From assembly GCA_964020085.1 (NCBI GenBank), contig OZ026607.1, positions 3,772,703 to 3,836,702 on the forward strand: a stretch of DNA of 64,000 nt, in the 5' to 3' direction. Positions within the stretch are counted from its first letter, which is position 1, and each line of letters starts with the position of its first letter. Positions 1-10,380 of the stretch are shown here, piece by piece. The translations under genes and the position numbers were made by a program. The notes beneath the pieces are model-generated. The model worked only from the letters and a program-made list of their open reading frames with translations, was not told where the DNA came from and made no database searches. Source of the stretch: Micromussa lordhowensis (lineage: Eukaryota; Cnidaria; Anthozoa; Scleractinia; Lobophylliidae).

Positions 1-624
1 AGTAATAGGACCCTTGGCTTAAATGTTAATTTCTTCGGCTTATATTACAGACGATCTTCCGGCTGGTGGAAAATATCTTGAAAGCAAAAAGTCGTAGTTG
101 AATACACTCCCTCTTTTATAAGAAAATATTTTTTCCGGCCAAGGCTGAATATTCTTATTTTTCTGCCAATTTTTAGACTGATAATATTCTTGTGAATATT
201 TTTAGGTTATAGCGCGTGACACTTGTGTTTTCGAATGCATGTATTTGGTGTCTGGATGGAGCCAGCCTAAAGGCAATAAATCCTGATATCATGCACATAA
301 CTTCTTGCAGGAGTGTTATACGGGCTAGTGCTGTTTTTGTTGCTTTGCTGTCTATTTTTGTCCTTTAGAGAAGGAAGAATTTTATACGGTTTAGTTAAAA
401 ACATATAATTGTGTTGTATTTACAAAATTCAACACAGAAAATTATATTCTTTTCAAAATATCAGCCTCGGGTTTTTTCTTAAAGTATTTTTAAAATTGCG
501 CAAATTTCAGCCTCGACTATTCTTACAAAACATATTATTCTAGAAAAGAAAAAAAGGAAAAACTGCGAATGTTATAGAATTTCAGCAATCCACTTTAACT
601 GGGTGGCCGTACTTTGACGTGTTT

Positions 625-1584
625 TCAGCTGCTAGTGCAGAATAATTGTCTCAATCCATGACGGATATCATTCATTCTCCAAAAGTAAAGCCCTGGGTTC
701 AGCGTTGGATACAAAAATAAAACCACCATTGTCACCCTATCGACAACAAATAATTCCGAGTTAAACCTAAGACTAACATAAAGCCCACTAGAAACAACAT
801 AGGGTAAAAAACAAAACGAAAATAGTAAGAGAATATATATGATAGTGGCGATAGATTTCTTGTACTTGGCCAAGTTGATTGCCTGTCGCCCAAAATTCTG
901 GGATGATTCGTTCGCTAGGACTAACTGTTGGTGATGGCGGATAATTCGGTAAATTTTAAAATAGGCAAATAACGTGGTGAGATAGCAAAGGAGAGTGATT
1001 GTTACAATTGCGATACTCATTATATTTCCATACGTCTGGCTCTTAGTTCCCAAAATGCGAAAAACGACAGTAGGAATCGGAGTCAGCAACAGTAAACCCA
1101 CTGTGAAATACTGGCCACCACGAGATGTGACCAGCGATCGTCGAGACATGTGCAGCCATCGTTCAATGGACACGAGTGTTAGAAGAAGAATTGTGCAACC
1201 AATAAAGTAGAGGGCACTGCCAGCGCCGATTGTTCTCATGGTTAGAGCAAGCTTTAACTTATGGCAATCTGTCCCTTGGGTTGCAAAGTAAGTAAAATAG
1301 GCTGCGGCAAAGAATGGCTGAGCGATGAGACCTGTACACAAATCTGTGAGCGCTAATCCACTCAGAAGAATGTGGAACGGTGTTCTCACAAACGTCCTCT
1401 TCCAAATTACTACCAAAATCAATACATTTCCTGTCACTGCCACTGGCGATAACACAGCAAAGGCTATCGAAGTAGAGAAAGCAACTTCGTAAGAGAAAAA
1501 ATCTTTTAGCCTGTTGTCGCCCAGCTTGCCACAAGCTGTCGGGAAGCTGTTATCTGGAGAGGAAGTGTTATTAAACATGGTCAT
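625..1584 (-). CDS. Class A (rhodopsin-like) GPCR, cluster copy 1
   Basis: A single-exon gene for a 319-residue seven-transmembrane receptor. Visible class A landmarks are the GN pair of TM1 (followed by VLILVVIW), the LALTD motif of TM2, an ERW triplet in place of DRY after TM3 (SIERWLHM), CFLP in TM6 and NPGLY (the NPxxY motif) in TM7. TM4 lacks the usual conserved tryptophan. Asn-Thr-Ser near the N terminus is a possible glycosylation site. The short C-terminal tail ends in Cys-Thr-Ser-Ser. Two in-frame ATGs lie six bases apart (1584 and 1578); the chimeric paralogue at 8493 starts at the second. Ligand is unknown; the sequence resembles melanocortin/adenosine-type receptors, but I cannot assign it. 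Its N-terminal half is almost identical to that of the 8493-9365 copy, so the duplication is recent. Confidence 0.9.
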   Translation of the reverse strand: MTMFNNTSSPDNSFPTACGKLGDNRLKDFFSYEVAFSTSIAFAVLSPVAVTGNVLILVVIWKRTFVRTPFHILLSGLALTDLCTGLIAQPFFAAAYFTYFATQGTDCHKLKLALTMRTIGAGSALYFIGCTILLLTLVSIERWLHMSRRSLVTSRGGQYFTVGLLLLTPIPTVVFRILGTKSQTYGNIMSIAIVTITLLCYLTTLFAYFKIYRIIRHHQQLVLANESSQNFGRQAINLAKYKKSIATIIYILLLFSFCFLPYVVSSGLYVSLRFNSELFVVDRVTMVVLFLYPTLNPGLYFWRMNDIRHGLRQLFCTSS

Positions 1585-2390
1585 GGCCTCGTGAAAGTTG
1601 GCAATCAGATTTGCTGGGTAGACCTCGGTGAAATAAAACCTTCCTTTTTGGGTTGAAATGCAAATTTTAGAATAACTGTCTCGTCAGCCACCTTGATGCA
1701 TGGACTGTAAACAAAGGGCATTCAGGGAGTCCATCTGATAAAACATCTGCGCTTCAGCTTTCTTTTTGGAACTCACGCATTGGCGACAAAACGTAGAATA
1801 ACTGGCTATGATCGGTACGTGTCATAAAGAGGTTTTCTGCGCTGACTCTACAACTGACTGTAGTGTAATAATTAATCAATTTTAATTTTTATTGATAAAA
1901 ATTATCTGCGAGAACTTCTTTAAAATTCATTTATGTCAGTGCTAATAATTTCGCATCAAATTCTAATTAATTCAAATAGGTTCTGCTAAACTAAGTACAA
2001 TTCTCCTGAATAAACATTTCACCCATTGTCATTTGGTTTTAGGCCCGTACACACAACGGAAAATTTTGCAGGGATGTTAACACGTCTGGGAGATGGGCAT
2101 TTTGAAAGGACACGGCGGAGGCTGGTGCATACGAAGCGGATTTGATTCATTTCTATGTTGTGGGGGGGAGGGGGGGGGACAGTCTGCACACTATGCGACA
2201 CTGAAAATTAATTAAGTTAATTTTGTTCCTATAGCTGCTTCATGACACACGAATTCAAACCAGCTGAGTTTGCATCAAAATTCCTGGGAAGAAAATAGAG
2301 CGGGAAGGAAATTTCCGGTAGGAAATTTTCGAAAATTTGGATATTTTCTGACAATTTCGTAAAATGCTCTTCCATTGGAAGACAACGGAG

Positions 2391-2645
2391 TAAATTAGTT
2401 GAATGAAAAGCGTTCGTTGATACTGTGAGGATTAAGGGTGCCGATTTGAAAATAAATTTTTGTTCTAGGGTTTTGCGACATTCCGTGCTCCCTTGACTGA
2501 TTAGGGAAAGGCCACAGACTGTCATATGTTGCTTAGAATGATTCGAAAAGCCGCAAAACTCTAGAACAAAAAAAAAAAATCATTTTTCAAATTGGCACTC
2601 TTAATCCTCACGGCCTAACGAACGCATTTCATTCAAGTAATTTTA
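2391..2645. repeat. Foldback element in GPCR spacer
   Basis: Two arms of about 85 bases face each other. The left arm (2391-2478) reads from AAATTAGTTGAATG to GGGTTTTGCG, and the right arm (2551-2645) is its imperfect reverse complement. The central loop is about 70 bases. No protein-coding capacity is visible. A second copy occupies 10136-10380 in duplication unit 2, so the insertion predates the segmental duplication. Confidence 0.75.
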
Positions 2646-2730
2646 TCTGTTGTTTTTCACGTTACCATACACCAAACAATAGCGTAGCTCCACTTTCTGT
2701 TTATAAACCACACACAACCAACAGTTCCCC

Positions 2731-2852
2731 GATTCGCTGCAACGAAGGGCTAACGCTCGAAACGTCAGCTTTCGAATCTCTTTACGGTGGCCAATTCACA
2801 TTATCAACTCAGTTGATAAAACCAAATTGTCTTGTAATACTCCCCTTCGAAC

Positions 2853-2887
<35 letters not shown>

Positions 2888-2888
2888 A
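2731..2888 (+). mobile_element. Short Penelope-like fragment with hammerhead-like core
   Basis: This is the same element as the one at 42794-42960 on the other strand. It begins with GATTCG, then a CTG-rich box, a GGGC-UAAC-GCUC hairpin, GAAAC-GUC, and CGAATC, which pairs with the opening GATTCG. That order (helix I, CUGANGA-type box, helix II, GAAA, cleavage triplet) is that of type I hammerhead ribozymes reported in Penelope-like retroelements. In this copy the first box is altered (CTGCAACGA instead of CTGANGA), so it is probably inactive. It lies inside the 1.43 kb block absent from duplication unit 2. Confidence 0.6.
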
Positions 2889-3031
2889 TGAATAAATTGC
2901 AGTTTTTGTTGTTTTTACCTAGGTATGTAAAAACCTTTTTTACAGCCATAGTACTCAAGCAATTGACGTTTTTAGCTTGGGTGGCTTATTGCCCCATTTC
3001 AGACGATGTGATGATACTCTTGAGAATTCTT

Positions 3032-3742
3032 GGGCGCTTTCCATTCGACAAAATTTTCCGGTTTGAAATTCCGGGTATTCCATGCGACGAATGGAACAGT
3101 ATTTTCCGGTTCCTTGGACTAACAAGTTTCGCGCGAAAATACGAAATCAAACGGAGGACTCTTTTACCTTTGTTTACTTGCTTTCTGGTTGCTCGATCGA
3201 CGACGCTGAAGTTAAAATAAACCATGTATTAGGTGAGGGTGACATTATAACTTTTATCGTAAGAATTTAAAAGGAGTCCGCGACTAGAGTACGATACCTT
3301 TTTATTTTCCTGACGAGTTCTACCCTGGGTTCCAGGGTAGACGAGTTCAAGAGTCGATTTCGAATGACGAGCCGAGCTGTTCACGGCAGTTATGCTCACA
3401 TTTCACGTAGCCCACAGGTATTTTCGCAGTACTCACTAAAGCGTGTCGAGGCATATGCACTGCAATGATGTTGAACTAAGATATTTCAGTCGTTTGTCAG
3501 GTAGAGCACTAATATTATGTTTAGCAGCTTATGCATCAGCCATGCATGTTGAATTCGATTTACTAGGCCCGAGCAGGAATGGTCGAATGGAACGGAATTT
3601 TCCGGTTATTCCGATTTTCCGGAAAAGAGGGTGCACTCAAAACGTATTCCTAAATTTTCGAAAACTTTTCCCGGAATTTTTACCGTTCCATTCAGTTTCG
3701 GACCGGAAATCTCGGAATTTTTGGCCGAATGGAAAGCGCCCC
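3032..3742. mobile_element. Composite element bounded by GGGCGCTTTCCATTCG inverted repeats
   Basis: The left end reads GGGCGCTTTCCATTCG and the right end CGAATGGAAAGCGCCC. Each end continues into about 100-170 bases of a TTCCGG/CCGGAA-rich repeat, the two copies facing each other (about 3032-3125 and 3580-3742). The interior has no convincing coding sequence; short open frames here are spurious. It resembles a non-autonomous DNA transposon or two facing MITE copies, and is absent from the paralogous spacer near 10390. Confidence 0.6.
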
Positions 3743-4481
3743 TTGCTTTCAAATTTTCAAAAAGTCTAGCTCGGGTATATGAATGAATAATTGTTTGATG
3801 GATAAAAGAGCAATTCTCTAGCGAATACACGTGGTCTGTAATGAGAAAAACAAACCGCCCAAGCTAAAAAAGCCTATTCTCTGATGCATGTAGATCATTA
3901 CATATTGGTTGCTAAATTAAACTGTATTATCTATGAGCTTTTGAACGTCAGAAAGAACACAATTTTTTTTAAAAAATTCGCAATCATGTTGCTTGGACAT
4001 CCGTTTTCTTCAATGTAACAGTAATTGCAACCTGTTTTGAACTTTGGGAACATGATCACATTTTCAAAGCATGCATACGAACAATTCATCGATGTTCTAG
4101 AACAAGGATCCTTTGACTAAAGACGTGCAGCTCATAAAAGTCTTAATAATTCTGTATATTTTTATGTCCACACCACAGCACCTGTGACAACCTTAAAAAA
4201 TTAAAACAGTAAATTAATTTTTATGTTAACATGTTATACATGTATTTTGCCTAAAGAAATCACTTACCGGCTTCCGCGTCGAGATAGTGATCGTATTCCC
4301 TCCTCAGTTTTTCGCGTATGTCCAATATATACAGATACGAATCGTCAAAACACCCTCACCAATCGTACCCTTTAGAAAGAATGGTTTTCTCCTTAGTCGA
4401 TTGGTATATACATCATGTGTAAACTGCATATCGTTAACACTTGAGAGTCGTGCGAAAGCTTTTGTTGTTTTCTTTTATTTT

Positions 4482-4660
4482 CTTACTTTTTTTATGGAAT
4501 CCCTTGAGAGTGCTTTCCCGGCTGTAAGTAACCGTAGAAACGTTATAATATAAAATCAAGAAATGTTTTTCTTACTTTTTTTATGGAATCCCTTGAGAGT
4601 GCTTTCCCGGCTGTTAGTAACCGTAGAAACGTTATAAAATCAAGGAATGTTGGTCATGTA
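4482..4660 (+). repeat. Two-copy tandem repeat of about 89 bases upstream of GPCR copy 2
   Basis: The segment starting CTTACTTTTTTTATGGAATC occurs at 4482 and again at 4571. The equivalent in duplication unit 2 has 84-base spacing (10787 and 10871). The five extra bases in unit 1 break the reading frame that stays open in unit 2, which argues that the region is not protein-coding. Confidence 0.7.
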
Positions 4661-5345
4661 ATTACAAAGATTTTTTTTTTTTTGCAGAAACGATTTAATA
4701 GACATTTTACATTTGCCATAAGGAATAGTTTTTTTCTAACAATCTGCCACTGTCAGACTGCCACTGAGAATCAAAACGAATTTCTTTTGTTCAGAGCACT
4801 TATATTTAGGAAACAAAGGAAAGAAAATGTGATGAAGAGATATGACTTTATTAATGTTGTTTTGAAATGTTTGGTTTTCATATTCAGTGCAATTGTCATC
4901 ACTTCAGATGATAGGCCGTCATATTTACCTTAGGGGACAGTGAGGAACCATTGAGCATCATGCAGGAAAAAGAACGTTTTTACTCGGTGCACCTGATGTA
5001 CTAAGCTAGCAGAATCTTTTCGCTCAGAACGGAAAGAAAACCAGTGGCAATTGACTTTGCTGAACGTTTGTTCCAATTTTTTTGCGACTCTGTGCTTTCA
5101 CGTAGCTCAATATAACAAGCTAAAATAGAGGGAGCGACTGATTTACATCTTTGGTAACAAGTGAACTTGGATTATACCACTATTTGTTTGATCAGGCAGA
5201 ACCCTTAAGAGGTCTTTGTTTGCAGTCCATCAACTTGCCTGATGGAAATTTGTGTTAATTACCATAACGATGATAGAATTTGTTCATTTCCACTGAGGTT
5301 TATCCATCATAACTGATTACTAACAATCGTGACCAAAGACAAGAC

Positions 5346-6287
5346 ATGTCCAGCAACGGTTCCTCTCACCTACAGACATTTTTCTTGTCTTGCAGCTCGG
5401 CCGCTGACAACCGGACAAGCACATCATATTCCAACGCAGTTACGATTTCGATTGCCTTATTGCTTGCCTTTTCTTCACCGGTGGCAGTCGTGGGAAATGC
5501 ACTCATCTTGGCGGCAATTTGGAAGAAAACGTTTGTTAGAACACCATTCCATATTCTTCTGAGTGGATTAGCGATCTCGGATTTGTGCACGGGACTCATT
5601 CCCCAGCCAATCATTGTTGCAATCACGTTCATCTACATAAAACAGTTTAAAGAAGTTTGCAACAATCCAACATTGTATTTTGCCATGTTGGGAATTGCTA
5701 ATGGCAGTGGAACGTACCTCATTACCGTCACAGTTCTCTTCATAACACTAATATCCATCGAACGATGGCTGCACATGTATCGTAGATCCTTGGTTACAGA
5801 GCATCGTGGCTATTTTACAGTAGCCATCGTTTTGATTCTACCAATACCCTTAGTTGTTGTACGAATTATTGGCGAGGTAAAGCCTGAAACGTATAGGAGT
5901 GGAGTGTATACTACGATTTTGACTCTGACGCTCGTTTGTTTTGTTACCACGTCTTTCGCCTATTTCAAAGTTTACCAAATCATCCGTCATCACCAGCAGC
6001 AAATCCACGAACATGAGACGCGTCAAAATTTTGGTCAACCTGCAATAGATCTGGCAAAATACAAGAAATCTGTCGTGTCGATTCTGTACATTTTACTGCT
6101 ATTTGCTGTCTGTTTCTTACCTTTTGTTGTGTCCACTGGGATTTTTCTTTCCTTGGGTGAGATTCCAGAGTTAGGTGTCGCTTATGGTGTGTCCACGGTG
6201 CTTTTATTTCTGTCTTCTGCCTTCAATCCAGTTCTTTACATTTGGAGGATGAATGATGTTCGTAACGCAGTCAAGCAGCTGTTTTGA
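5346..6287 (+). CDS. Class A (rhodopsin-like) GPCR, cluster copy 2
   Basis: A single-exon 313-residue receptor. Landmarks in order: N-terminal Asn-Gly-Ser and Asn-Arg-Thr sequons, TM1 with GNALILAAIW, LAISD in TM2, SIERWLHM after TM3 (ERW in place of DRY), PIPLVVV in TM4 without the usual Trp, CFLPFVV in TM6 and NPVLY in TM7. The protein stops right after the helix 8 start (NAVKQLF), so it has almost no cytoplasmic tail. Its closest relative is 11661-12602 (about 17 substitutions in 313 residues). The start is the first ATG, preceded by AAGAC. Ligand and coupling are unknown. Confidence 0.92.
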   Translation: MSSNGSSHLQTFFLSCSSAADNRTSTSYSNAVTISIALLLAFSSPVAVVGNALILAAIWKKTFVRTPFHILLSGLAISDLCTGLIPQPIIVAITFIYIKQFKEVCNNPTLYFAMLGIANGSGTYLITVTVLFITLISIERWLHMYRRSLVTEHRGYFTVAIVLILPIPLVVVRIIGEVKPETYRSGVYTTILTLTLVCFVTTSFAYFKVYQIIRHHQQQIHEHETRQNFGQPAIDLAKYKKSVVSILYILLLFAVCFLPFVVSTGIFLSLGEIPELGVAYGVSTVLLFLSSAFNPVLYIWRMNDVRNAVKQLF

Positions 6288-6295
6288 GGTTGCTT

Positions 6296-6390
6296 CTAAC
6301 TTAAGAGCGAGGATGCGATCATGGTTGCTGCAGTCGCCTCCCAATCGAGTGCTCCAGTTTCGAATCCTGGCAGGGGACATTGCTTTTTGT
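6296..6390 (+). repeat. tRNA-like SINE relic in GPCR copy 2 3' region
   Basis: Just downstream of the stop codon, a stretch ends in AGTTTCGAATCCTGGCAGGG, which resembles a pol III B box (GGTTCGAnnCC). The matching copy after GPCR copy 4 (12610-12700) reads GGTTTCGAACCCTGGCAGGG, closer to consensus. No complete cloverleaf can be drawn, so I call it a degraded tRNA-derived repeat, not a tRNA gene. Confidence 0.4.
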
Positions 6391-6949
6391 TTTATATAGG
6401 TACCAGGAAATTTAATTAATGCTGAGGGCAATGGCCACTTGGCTCGTATGCAGGCTTCACCTATGCAGCTTTACCGTAGATCTAAACGGTTTGCGTTCAA
6501 CCTTGCACGGCGGTCCAAGTTATTCCCAACACAGGCATTCATTATTTTCTCTCAACAGCACAGTATGTCAAACCATAATTGAGACTTTGATTTGAATGGT
6601 CGGACACAAGGATCTCTTAAAAGCACAGGACTACATGAAGAGGATGTGAGAAACTTTGACCAAAATTACAAACAACACCACGTGATTTTTTATGAATGGT
6701 CGCACACTATAGAGTTTCATCCAAAGACTTAAAAGTTAGAATCATCTTTTACAACATAATAAACAGCACCACATTTATTAAATTTAGGCACCTACAGTTT
6801 GTCCTGTATTAAATATTGCCTTCTTTTCTTTCACATATTTGGCTTATTACCATTGGTATATACATCTGACTTGGGTTACGTTTCAGTTGCTATTTGTACA
6901 TATGAAAATTTAGCTTTAATCTTAGTAGTATTATTTTTAAGCATATTGT

Positions 6950-7092
6950 ACATATGTACACTGTAAGGTTTATGATTTTTTTTTCTAGTTTGTCATTTTT
7001 ATCAGGGTCTCTATTGAGAGCAGTTTTATTTATAGAGCTGCCAGAGTCACCCTGAAAAAAAAATAAAGGATTTCTTACTTACTTACTTACCA
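6950..7092 (+). repeat. Retroposon-like 3' end with (TTAC)n tail, unit 1
   Basis: A block ending in CTGCCAGAGTCACCCTG, an A-run, an AATAAAGG motif and then CTTACTTACTTACTTAC has the shape of a retroposon 3' end with a short tandem tail. The same block sits at 13255-13412 in duplication unit 2. No reverse transcriptase frame is attached. Confidence 0.45.
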
Positions 7093-8492
7093 TGCCACAC
7101 AGTCAATTAAACCTACCGCTCAGAATCTAAGTATAGCTTTAATAAAAATTATTATTACGGAAATGTGTCATGTATAATGCACACCTGTAAGTTTAAAACA
7201 ATTTCAAGTTAATTACTGTTGTCTTTGTACCCCTTCCTCGTGAGATATTAGGTTGTACATTAGATAAACTACATGTTTTCGTATTAGCATGAACCTGTAA
7301 TTCAGCCACCTGCTGTGATTATTTAACTATTTCATACTTATGAAGGTCTTGCGGATGAAGGACACCCAAATGTTGTTACCTAGCTACCTTTTCGAAAAAC
7401 TGTGCTTAATTTCGAAATATTTTTCATGTGTAGACAAAGTGTAAAAAGCAGCCTATTTGAGTATCCGCCTACAAAATGTCACGGGATAATTCCTTTTCCT
7501 ACAAACCAAAACCACAAACGATGATTTGCGCCGAACTTCAGTGACTGACATGTAGTTATGTCAGCTCACTTTTCAGCTGTGCATCAAGTAACTGTTGATA
7601 TGGTAATAAAACCTTGACGTAAAACTTCACGCTGATCAAATATTAATAACCCTAATGCATCTATTCGAAACTGGGTTCTTTTACGTTTTATGAAAACCAA
7701 AACTGAAAGGCCTGTAAATAGCTCAATTGAATCAGAGAGATGCAAATTCTTCTCAGAGTAATATTGCGTTTTAAGTCCTCATCCGCTCCTTCAGTGATGT
7801 TTATGACACTACCAAAGTTCGTGAAGGATGTCACACCTTCAGTGTCTTCAGGTTATTGACGGCGATGCGCTTATGTGATTCGTAATTCATCCTTTTATTA
7901 TATCTCTCAGTTAGTACGCGCGCTGTCATTGGTCAGTTTAGCGGGCCGTATTGGACATCATGTGGCTGTTGATCACGGGTAAAAATTTAAATAAAAACTT
8001 GAAGCTAAAAATTTAAATAAAGCCTGGAAGTAAAATATATTTGCAAAATCAGAAATGCGGCGTCTTTCTTGCTGAAAATCCCTTTTGTTAGTATCAAAGC
8101 CTAGCTATTTCTTAGCGATGAGCAACACGTATGCATAGTTTGGAAAAAATCACATATTGGAAGAAATAGTTATTTCAGTCTAGATTTCAGGAGCTTAGTT
8201 CCATATAGTACACAATCAATACACCATTTGGTGAACTTTAACTAGCTGCTCTTCGCGTCGCCTCTCGTTTCTTACTTACAATATAGAAGTACCGTCTTTC
8301 TAGAAGGATGTCCACCACATGACTCCATTTGCTGGTAAATTAATTAAGGACCTGTTCATCAATCGATCCGGTTAATATGTATAAAATCTATTGAGAAAAC
8401 GTATTAATAATCCTTGTTGTGTGTTTTCAGATACACCACATTCAAGAACGCAATTCATATCATCTCCATGAAAGACTTGCTTGACATTTTCT
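7093..8492. other. Spacer between GPCR copies 2 and 3, no gene seen
   Basis: No supportable coding sequence. Bases up to about 7900 match the 3' flank of GPCR copy 4 (13412-14190). From about 7955 onward the sequence instead matches the 3' flank of the 16581 GPCR (from about 16047), which marks the change of paralogue that continues into the chimeric gene. Confidence 0.6.
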
Positions 8493-9365
8493 CTAGTTGC
8501 CCCTACACAATAGCTGTTTGACTCCATGGCGAATATCCTTCATTCTCCACAGGTAGAGGCCTGGGTTGAGTGAAGACGACAAAAATATAAGTATGCTGAA
8601 CGCACCATCCGCAATAAATATTTCTGAAGTTATCTGGTCTAGACTTACTATGATTCCACTAGAAATTGCAAAAGGAATGAAACAAAGAGAAAGTGACGCT
8701 AAAATTAATAACATCGTGATGACAGATTTCTTGTATTTTGCCAGGTGTATTGCTTGCTGAGCATAATTCTGGGATGCTTCGTTTGCTTGCACTTGCTGTT
8801 GGTGCTGGCGAATTATTCGGTAAACTCTAAAACTGGCAAAAGACGTGGTTAGATAACAGGCTAGCATGGCTAGCAGTAAACCCACTGTGAAATACTGGCC
8901 ACCTCGAGATGTGACCAGCGATCGTCGAGACATGTGCAGCCATCGTTCAATGGACACGAGTGTTAGAAGAAGAATTGTGCAAGCAATAAAGTAGAGGGCA
9001 CTGCCAGCGCCGATTGTTCTCATGGTTAGAGCAAGCTTTAACTTATGGCAATCTGTCCCTTGGGTTGCAAAGTAAGTAAAATAGGCTGCGGCAAAGAATG
9101 GCTGAGCGATGAGACCTGTACACAAATCTGTGAGCGCTAATCCATTCAGAAGAATGTGGAACGGTGTTCTCACAAACGTCCTCTTCCAAATTACTACCAA
9201 AATCAAGGCATTTCCTGTCACTGCCACTGGCGATAACACAGCAAAGGCTATCGAAGTAGAGAAAGCAACTTCGTAAGAGAAAAAATCGGCTTTTAGCCTG
9301 TTGTCGCCCAGCTTGCCACAAGCTGTCGGGAAGCTGTTATCTGGAGAGGAAGTGTTATTAAACAT
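8493..9365 (-). pseudogene. Chimeric class A GPCR lacking TM4-TM5, cluster copy 3
   Basis: An open 290-residue frame, but a fusion. Residues before the junction (to about GLLL) match copy 1 at 625-1584 almost exactly, with a few substitutions and one inserted Ala. Residues after it (from about AMLACYLTT) match copy 5 at 16581. About 30 residues covering the end of TM4, extracellular loop 2 and most of TM5 are missing, so roughly six membrane segments remain. ERW, NPGLY and the helix 8 region are intact. CTAGCA occurs twice at the junction (8861 and 8870), consistent with microhomology. It could be a transcribed but non-signalling protein, a pseudogene, or an assembly artefact of collapsed paralogues. 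The flanks switch paralogue in the same sense, which favours true recombination. Confidence 0.8.
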
Positions 9366-10135
9366 GGCCTATCTTAGCTCGTGAAAGTTGGCAATCAGAT
9401 TTGCTGGGTAGACCTCGGTGAAATAAAGCCTTCCTTTTTGGGTTGAAATGCAAATTCTAGAATAACTGTCTCGTCAGCCACCTTGATGCATGGACTGTAA
9501 ACAAAGGGCATTCAGGGAGTCCATCTGATAAAACATCTGCGCTTCAGCTTTCTTTTTGGAACTCACGCATTGGGGACATAACGTAGAATAACTGGCTATG
9601 ATCGGTACGTGTCATAAAGAGGTTTTCTGCGCTGACTCTACAACTGATTGTAGTGTAATATTTAATCAATTTTCATTTTTATTGATAAAAATTCTCTGCG
9701 AGAACTTCATTAACATTCATTTATATCAGTGTTAATAATTTCGCATCAAATTCTAATTAATTCAAATAGGTTCTGCTAAAATAAGTACAATTCTCCTGAA
9801 TAAACATTTCACCCATTGTCATTTGGTTTTATTAGGCCCGTACACACAACGGACAATTTTGCAAGGATGTTAACACGTCTGCGGGGAGATGGACATTTTG
9901 AAAGGACACGGCGGAGGCTGGTGCATACGAAGCGGATTTGATTTTCTATGTTGTGGGGGGGGAGGGGGGGGGCAGTCTGCACACTATGCGACATTGAAAA
10001 TTAATTAAGTTAATTTTGTTCCTGTAGCTGATTCATCAAAATTCCTGAAATTCCGGGAAGAAAATAGAACGGGAAGGAAATTTTCAAAAATTTGGATATT
10101 TTCTGACATGCTCTTCCATTGGGAGACAACAGAAT

Positions 10136-10380
10136 AAATTAGTTGAATGAAGAGCGTTCGTTGATACTGTGAGGATTAAGGGTGCCGATTTGAAAAATAA
10201 ATTTTTGTTCTAGGGTTTTGCGACATTCCGTGCTTCCTTGATTAGAGAAGGCCGCAGACTGCCATATGTTGCTTAGAATGATTCGGAAAGCCGCAAAACT
10301 CTAGAACAAAAATTTATTTTTCAAATCGGCACTCTTAATCCTCACGGTCTAACGAACGCTTCTCAGTTCAACTAATTTTA
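10136..10380. repeat. Foldback element, second copy
   Basis: Same foldback as 2391-2645, carried by the segmental duplication. The arms read AAATTAGTTGAATGAAGAGC on the left and GTTCAACTAATTTTA on the right. Confidence 0.75.

Larger units (their letters stand above)
1090..7950. repeat. Segmental duplication, unit 1
   Basis: The stretch from inside GPCR copy 1 through the spacer, GPCR copy 2 and its 3' flank is repeated at about 8876-14190. The offset is 7781 bases near GPCR copy 1 and 6315 near GPCR copy 2, because unit 1 carries about 1.43 kb (roughly 2662-4092) that unit 2 lacks. The shared blocks include foldback elements, G-runs near 2160 and 9955, and the TTAC-tailed repeat. Boundaries are approximate because I aligned them by eye. 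Confidence 0.85.

Noticed and set aside
6296..6390. Possible tRNA gene
   Set aside because: Only a B-box-like sequence is present; no acceptor or anticodon stem can be formed.
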